Assembly (NCBI GenBank): GCA_964023205.1
Contig: OZ026836.1
Coordinates: forward strand, 5,570,993-5,634,992
Origin: Lutraria lutraria
Taxonomy: Eukaryota; Mollusca; Bivalvia; Venerida; Mactridae
DNA length: 64,000 nucleotides
Direction of reading: 5' to 3'
Shown: positions 58,011-64,000 of the stretch, piece after piece
Numbering within the stretch: position 1 is the stretch's first letter
Layout of the letters: the number at the start of each line of letters is the position of its first letter
Program-made: the position numbers and the translations under genes
The notes under the pieces: generated by a model
Told to the model about the DNA's origin: nothing
The model's database searches: none
The model's input: only the letters and a program-made list of their open reading frames with translations

Positions 58011-61000
58011 ATGGCTGTAGCGAGTCAGTCATTTTTGCAGGACTTAGGAAATGCTGCTATTGTTGCAGCTACTAGCAATAACTACAACAATATTGTAATG
58101 TGTTGCGGTGGTGACGATGATGACGATGATGCTTCGTTTGAAGTCATCGGTGAAGTTCCTAATGCATTATATGATATCAATCTCGCAGAGGCGCTCAGTT
58201 CCTTACAAAGAGACGACACATTCACGGGACCGTACAACGTCAACAGTAGCCTTGACGACGAAGGTGACACTACCACAGACAGTGGTTCAACATCAGAGAA
58301 AACAGAAACAAATAGCCTTAAGCAGGAACTTCGTGCTAAAATTCAGACTAAGCGTTTATCACAGGGTGTTGGTGAACTTACAGTTACATTCGATCCACCA
58401 AAAACATATCCAGTAAGTAAATACAACTCGAAAGTTATTCGTTTCACTCAATATAAGCGTATATCTAATCCTTCTACTACAAGTTTTTTGCCATTTACGT
58501 ATATATATACAATCTTATTACACAAGTTGAGAAAAAATACTATGTATATATAATTATTAAAGTGTTTGAAACACCGCGTTCTGAAATAATTGTTTACATT
58601 GAAAAAATAAAACCTAAACACGTCAGCCTCGCCAAGATAGATGATAAGATAATCAGAGTAGTTCGTATTTTTACAGAATATGTTGCTAGCATTCTATGTT
58701 TACATGAATGTGTTGTTGTTTTTTCTTCGTAATAAAAAGTTAACAGACGTGTATAAAGATGTAGATATAAAAGCATCGTATGTTATTCTGTACATGAATA
58801 TTTTCTTATCATGGATGACACCTGTATATATCACTATGTATTATGATGGCCTCCGTGGTCTACTAGTTAGGATCTCTGGCTAGCAATCACTACCTCTCGT
58901 CGCTTTGAATTCGAATAGCCGAGCCAGAAAAAAGTCACATGTGTGAGTTTACGGGGAGGGGGTCGGGGAGGAATACGGGGAGCGGGTCGGGGAGGAATAC
59001 GGGGAGGAATACGGGGGAGGAATACGGGGAGAGGGTCGGGGAGGAATACGGGGAGGGGGGAGGTCTGTGGTTTTGTTTCTATTCAGGTTCTATCTTTACT
59101 GTTACAGCTGGAAAAGTCGCTAAATGACACGTTAGCACGACCTTAAAACCCAGTAAAAAATGTAGATGTGAATAAAGTGTAACGAATAAAAATGTATCAA
59201 AACTAATTTCATTATTGTGTAATGACTTACTTCAAAACTTCATTTTACGATGCATGAACGCCCTTTTTCACAATTAGTCTCTGTTTCTGGTACGTCGGAC
59301 GGGAAATAAATAATGTCTCTAAGTGGCTCATGTCATTCTTTATTAGTTTCCAAATGGTGTTGCTTTCCCCCGGTCAGTAACTTTGTTTCTAAAAAGAGAG
59401 TGTCCTGTAAATAAACATCATACTACACACCATTCTTATATAGTGTAACCTGGTCCTACTTTCTTAAGCGGCTAGTATTCTAAATACAATGTACATGTTC
59501 AAAGAAGTATTTTGACTGGATTTTTCTCCGCTACACAGGTAAATGAAAACGAAATATTAAAATGTATTTATAATTGATTTAGACAATCAAGACACAGGTA
59601 TCATTATATTGAATAGGAGTTAGCACGTACACATTCATTCTGATTTTACGGACAATACTTGCTTAATAATTAAAGCCCAATTAGCTTTTTTCTGTAAGTT
59701 TTATTTAATTAACCTAGAAAGTGAAACTGACTTTTACTTGCAATAAAAACACTCCAAAATGTTCTTTTTTAATCACGAAGTACACAATAGAAATGTAGCA
59801 CAGTATTGTTTTAATGATATTGCAAAAAAATAAGAAAAAGCACAACATTTTTTACGATTTGTGGCTAAAGAAAGTCAATTTGTCAGTATTGTTTAAGAGC
59901 AAATTATATATTTATTTCGTTTATTTTACTATCATTTTTTATCTATTGTTCTGTATCACTAAATTCAAAAAAATAATGGGCCTTTAAGCGCATTGGATGG
60001 CAGGTTATTTTTGACAAGTGATATAAAAAATATAATTCATTACTTTTTCAATCAAAATTAAATCATGTACTAATATTATGACGGTAAATATGGATAATTT
60101 GAGTACAAACAATAGACTGGTTGTATAAAAAACATCGTTACATATCATCAACAATATAATAATGTATCGTGTTATCATTATTTAAAAATACGTAATCAAT
60201 AAAGTAAAAAAAAAATCACCAAACACGAAAAACATGAAAAACGATTAATTTCATCCATCGATGTTTTGCCGCATTGGCTTCTTCAGGATAATAATAAATA
60301 AAATTACGTAGTCATACAAAATTAAAGAAATATGTTCTTACCATAAAAACGTAAGTGCACTGACGTGACAAACAATACTACTTCAAAAGCCCGTATTAAA
60401 AAACAAGCATGAGTACATATAGGCCTGTTAGGTGAATTTTAAATGCTTGGTAACAAAATCAGACGACACTACATTGGCTCTTAATATTTATTTAAAATTA
60501 TGTAACTCATGCCATTCATATTCTGCATACTTCTAACAACAAATCAATTGTAATCCGCCTGTGAATTAAAGAGTCAGTCGTCTGGCCATACATCCAAATT
60601 CCTTGCCTTAGAATAGTGTAGTTCCATTCAGAAAAGTTGCACTAGTAATAGGTACCAAAGATGCAAATCACTTACGCACGTATAGTTTGTTTACTGCAAA
60701 AAATCGAAATTACAGCTAAAAAATGGCTCACACGCAAGTTCGACCAAGTCTTTTGAGTATCAATATGCGAGTAAAAATCGTATTAACAAAAATCACTAGT
60801 TCATTGCTCATAAATAATATCAGCGACAAGGTAAAAGGTAAACACAATTATATACCAATTTGAAATCAAAATCATATTGACCATATGATTAGCAATCTGT
60901 TTTTAAACTTTTAAACCTTTTTGCGCCATAGTTTCGCATGTTTTCGTCTTACTTTTTATCTATACATTCATTATTAGATTTCGATTCATTAAATAAAAAT

Positions 61001-62291
61001 ATATTTCGCATAATGGATTAGCAATAAATGTCAAATGGCAAATATTATTTAACAGAAAATATTGACCTCATCTTTCCTGAATTCGAGTTATAACAAATTT
61101 GTTGAAATTCTTAGTCAAGATTTCTCGACACGACATTTTTGGAACGGTTTTTTGTTGTTGTTGTTGTTTTCTTTGTTACTGTTTTTTTTTTTGTAACATT
61201 ACAAAATGTTCTGGATTAAAAAGATTTATTAAAACAAAAATACCATTCTACATTATTCGTTTTAATTAAAATCAAACTTTATTTAGTAACATTCTTAATA
61301 TTGCGTCCACCACATCATTAACTACAATTGTACCTTGTTCTATTCATTTTCGGCATTTGAACTTGCTCGCTCGCTCGCTCGTATATATGTTCGTTCATTC
61401 CGAAATAATTTATTTGTCACTTCTTATTTATGTATTATTGTTTACTAATAGGAAACATGACATTGATTTAAGTACAATTCATTTATGTTTTCATATATTT
61501 AAATGTGATATTTAGAAATAATTTCTTCACTATGAAATTTATCAAATACGGCAGTTTTTTTTCCTTTTAAACGAATTACTTTACTTTATTATTTATTTAT
61601 AAATTTTAATTAATTATAATATTTGATGTAAATGCCAGTTACTAAGAATTGAATAAAACGACTGATTTTGTTTCAATTTATTTTATTATTTATCTATTTT
61701 CTATAATTCTATATAATATATTTGATAAAAAAATTATTCATAAGTTATTTATTTTATGTTACTTTTCATTATTTATTTATATTTATTTATTTGTTTATTG
61801 ATTCATCATTTGTTTATGTATCATCTGTTTATTTATTTATTTGTTCATTCGATCGGTCATTCGTTCGTTTATTTATTTCGTTCGTTCGTTCGTTCGTTCG
61901 TTCGTTCGTTCGTTCGTTCGTTCGTTCGTTCGTTCGTTCGTTCGTTCGTTCGTTCGTTCGTTCGTTCGTTCGTTCGTTCGTTCGTTCGTTCGTTCGTTCG
62001 TTCGTTCGTTCGTTCGTTCGTTCGTTTATTTATTTATTTAACTTTTTTTTTAATTTATCTATTTATTCCGATGTGGTATATAAAAATAATTGCTTTACTA
62101 TGAATTTATCAAAAGGAGTGATGGGTCAGTAGACTCGGGCAGCTGCATGTAGTCAATTATGTCCCGTATTTATTTCATTTTAGTTGTCCCCCAATGAACA
62201 AAGGAAAGTGGAAAGGCGCAAACAGAGAAATAGAGACTCAGCAAATAAGAGCCGCTTGAAACGCAAGCAATACGAAGAGGAGCTTTTAATG
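58011..62291 (+). CDS. ATF3/Fos-like bZIP transcription factor, first two coding exons
   Basis: Nuclear DNA-binding factor, inferred from its basic region. Exon 1 is 58,011-58,412 (134 codons, phase 0, donor CCA/GTAAGT). The ATG has A at -3 and G at +4. It is acidic, with a six-aspartate run, a serine/threonine-rich stretch, and then KQELRAKIQTKRLSQG, which resembles the EELRFAIQNKRL segment preceding the bZIP of ATF3. Exon 2 is 62,184-62,291 (36 codons, acceptor TTTCATTTTAG, donor ATG/GTATTT). It begins LSPNEQRKVERRKQR and carries NRDSANKSR, which satisfies the N-x7-R signature of bZIP basic regions, then LKRKQYEEELL leading into the zipper. ATF3, JDP2 and Fos have NKxAAAKCR here, so the DNA-contact face is divergent. 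The leucine zipper and C-terminus must lie past the window. The 3.77-kb intron holds a SINE-like head, a minisatellite and a long (TTCG)n array. Confidence 0.8.
58848..58935 (+). repeat. tRNA-like SINE head
   Basis: GGCCTCCGTGGTCTACTAGTTAGGATCTC resembles a tRNA D-arm and box A; GAATTCGAATAGCC is a degenerate box B. Intronic. Confidence 0.4.
58948..59062. repeat. G-rich minisatellite (GGGGAGGAATAC units)
   Basis: About five copies of GGGGAGGAATAC, interspersed with GGGAGAGGGTC/GGGAGCGGGTC half-units giving a 22-23 bp higher-order unit. The plus strand is strongly G-rich with many G-runs, so G-quadruplex formation is plausible. Frames across it are low-complexity and not genes. Confidence 0.85.
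61851..62026. repeat. (TTCG)n microsatellite
   Basis: From about 61,880 to 62,025 it is an almost perfect array of roughly 36 TTCG units, with degenerate TTTA/TTCA units on each side. It ends 158 bp before bZIP exon 2. Every frame through it is open and reads as a four-residue repeat, which is an artefact. Confidence 0.95.
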
Positions 62292-64000
62292 GTATTTTGA
62301 ATTCTTTTTAACATTCCAGTATACAAACCATGCCATGAACGATATAACGGGAAATATTATATATATATATATTATTATAAGATACCATAATATAACATAA
62401 AACTATTGATAATACATGTACATGTATTGCGAATATTTTATCATATTTTAGATAATTCACTGACAACATAACACAGACAAAATATATATGATATACGGTC
62501 TGATAACAATAACATATTGATAATGTACATGTATTGTTGATGATACGTCGGGTAACTTGCAGATAATATTAATGCGATTTGAAATATACATCGTTTAATA
62601 TCGTTCATTTCTTTGGTGACTTATATAGTTTATGCACCTAATAACTTCTTTGTCTTGCTAATCCATGTTAATTAAATTAATACCAGTGGGCTTTTTCATT
62701 TATATATGGCAGATAATTAGTAAACATGTTGTATTGTTACACCTTTTGCCTGTTCCTAACGGGAGTTTTTAATAAACTTTGAAACTTTTTTCATTGACAG
62801 TTTTGATTTGAACTACATTTATTTGTGATTTATTGAACCTTCTAGTCATGTACGAATTTTAGAGCATGGTGTAAATAAGGCGTTCATTCTTAATGTACAG
62901 TACTTAACATTTTATTAAGACTTTCTCATTATTGAGCCGACAGTCAAACTTGTGAACAAAGGCCGCCATTTGTAAAGACAAAATGTGGCCTTTATTGATA
63001 TGGCCTTTATCCAGAGAAGGCTACAAATAAGGTGTGACTGTACTTCAATATAGCGCCTACTCTTTGAACCGTCTGCAATACTGAGTTATTCTGTATGTTC
63101 ACTTGACCATGATATTACCTTTACATTGAGACCAGTTTTAGTTGTGTCCTACAGGCGGTCCTATTGTTGAGGTTTTCTTTATATCTGGCGCGCATGCGCA
63201 GACATGTTCTCGCATGTAATAAAGCATCGGGATTCAAAGAACTGAGAAAACTATGTGTTCCGTCAGACGTACTATTGAGTCGTTTTATGAACGTGCAATG
63301 TTTGAAAACAAGCTCTTGTCTAAATATATTTACGATGTATATTTTCGCGACCAAACAATTTTTCGAGCTGATAAGATCGGTTCGTTAACTTATACATGTA
63401 TGTTGTCAATATATATCTTTACAAAGGATCCAAACAAGCCTGACTTTGTGCATCACATAAGTCGTTCGATTTGTGCGAGTGCAATTCATTTTATCGTATA
63501 TTATGCATATTTGTATCCTTGTGGGCTTTTTAGCCTTTTTGAAATAAAATGTTTCTCTCTTTATATATATTTGTGTGAAATTGTAGAATGACTATACGCC
63601 TATATGATGAGCTTAATAACAAATTAAGACCGCGCCAACTTACAGCGAGTCTGCAATTGTTTAATGTGTACATCTTGTGGTTGTAAAAATTGTAAAGTAA
63701 AAATATACGAAAATATATTCTTATGCGGTGGAAATAAGTTATAAACCGTTCTTGACAAACATTTTACATTTATTTTAATTAATATACAGTAGATATGACT
63801 GAATGCGTAATTTATTTAGCTGACCCAATATTAATTTTAATGCCTAGCCTAATTGGACTGCTAGCTGATAAGTGGTGTTCACGCGGTACTATTATGGCAA
63901 TTTCAAAATTTCATAAAAATTCTTCTTCTTGATAACTGTATTTTAAAAGACATTTCCTGTTTTAATTAATTAAATTGGTTCCCCCACACCTTTGATCTAC
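62292..64000 (+). other. bZIP intron 2 (partial) or intergenic; dispersed repeat
   Basis: Begins with the donor GTATTT after exon 2. A (TA)n run is at 62,362-62,374, and the CCTTTATT-type dispersed repeat is at 62,940-63,045 (ATGTGGCCTTTATTGATATG and neighbours). No zipper-encoding exon was recognised before the window ends. A 112-codon frame at 63,253-63,591 has no known motif. Confidence 0.45.

Larger units (their letters stand above)
58413..62183 (+). other. bZIP gene intron 1
   Basis: GTAAGT...TAG boundaries, phase 0. Besides the repeats annotated separately it is AT-rich with no recognisable coding or RNA gene; a short (TCGC)n run lies at about 61,365-61,380. Confidence 0.6.

Noticed and set aside
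58939..59146. Gly/Arg-rich short frames
   Set aside because: They read through the G-rich minisatellite inside the bZIP intron.
61851..62026. CRISPR-like regular repeat
   Set aside because: No unique spacers, 4-bp unit, eukaryotic context.
61722..62132. Three overlapping open frames rich in a four-residue repeat
   Set aside because: They are translations of the (TTCG)n microsatellite; a tetranucleotide array without stops is open in all three frames.
63253..63591. 112-codon plus-strand frame near the right edge
   Set aside because: No recognised motif, AT-rich composition, and it could not be joined in frame as the leucine-zipper exon.

Overview
The window looks like AT-rich nuclear DNA from a lophotrochozoan animal, most likely a bivalve mollusc. 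The grounds are spliced genes with GT/AG introns, Toll-like receptors (TLRs) with two cysteine clusters, and a dense mixture of LINE, Penelope-like, Ty3/Gypsy, Tc1/mariner, SINE and MITE-like remnants. The species assignment is inference. Nothing prokaryotic is present.

The host genes are few. (1) The 3' half of an SLC22-type organic ion transporter lies at 4.07-8.04 kb on the + strand in seven exons. Its N-terminal half is not visible. (2) Three tandem, same-strand TLR genes with single-exon coding regions lie at 15.27-17.35, 30.60-32.67 and 48.54-50.62 kb. All encode about 691 residues: signal peptide, LRRs, LRRCT, LRRNT, LRRs, LRRCT, one TM helix and a cytoplasmic TIR domain. (3) The first two coding exons of an ATF3/Fos-like bZIP factor lie at 58.01-62.29 kb, and the leucine zipper should lie beyond the right edge.

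The intergenic DNA is a patchwork. The TLR units carry diverged but recognisable flanking duplications: 2.16-3.99 kb, 17.66-21.61 kb and 32.67-34.0 kb downstream, and 25.2-27.1 kb, 38.7-41.1 kb and 56.1-57.0 kb upstream. Some of these flanks have no TLR beside them, so the array has probably lost members. Retroelement remnants include an L1-type LINE (1-1.26 kb, -), two CR1/L2-like LINEs (18.65-19.84 kb, - and 43.3-46.97 kb, +), a Ty3/Gypsy pol relic (23.5-24.65 kb, -), an RTE LINE (36.3-38.5 kb, -), a Penelope-like relic (47.6-47.9 kb, -) and LINE tails at 52-53.6 kb. DNA transposon relics include a TA-flanked 1.66-kb foldback element, two TTAA-flanked MITE copies, and a TTA-flanked element at 41.1-42.6 kb that carries a tRNA-derived SINE in both of its arms.

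The most notable signals are these. The three TLRs are nearly identical from about residue 385 through the TIR domain but much more divergent in the N-terminal ectodomain, which suggests gene conversion of the signalling half and diversification of the recognition half. All three lack the BB-loop proline, and copy 3 also replaces the BB-loop aspartate with histidine. A SINE has inserted exactly at the stop codon of copy 1, with an 11-bp target duplication that recreates the end of the reading frame. A TLR N-terminal fragment survives just upstream of copy 3. All alignments were made by eye, so percentages are deliberately approximate or omitted.
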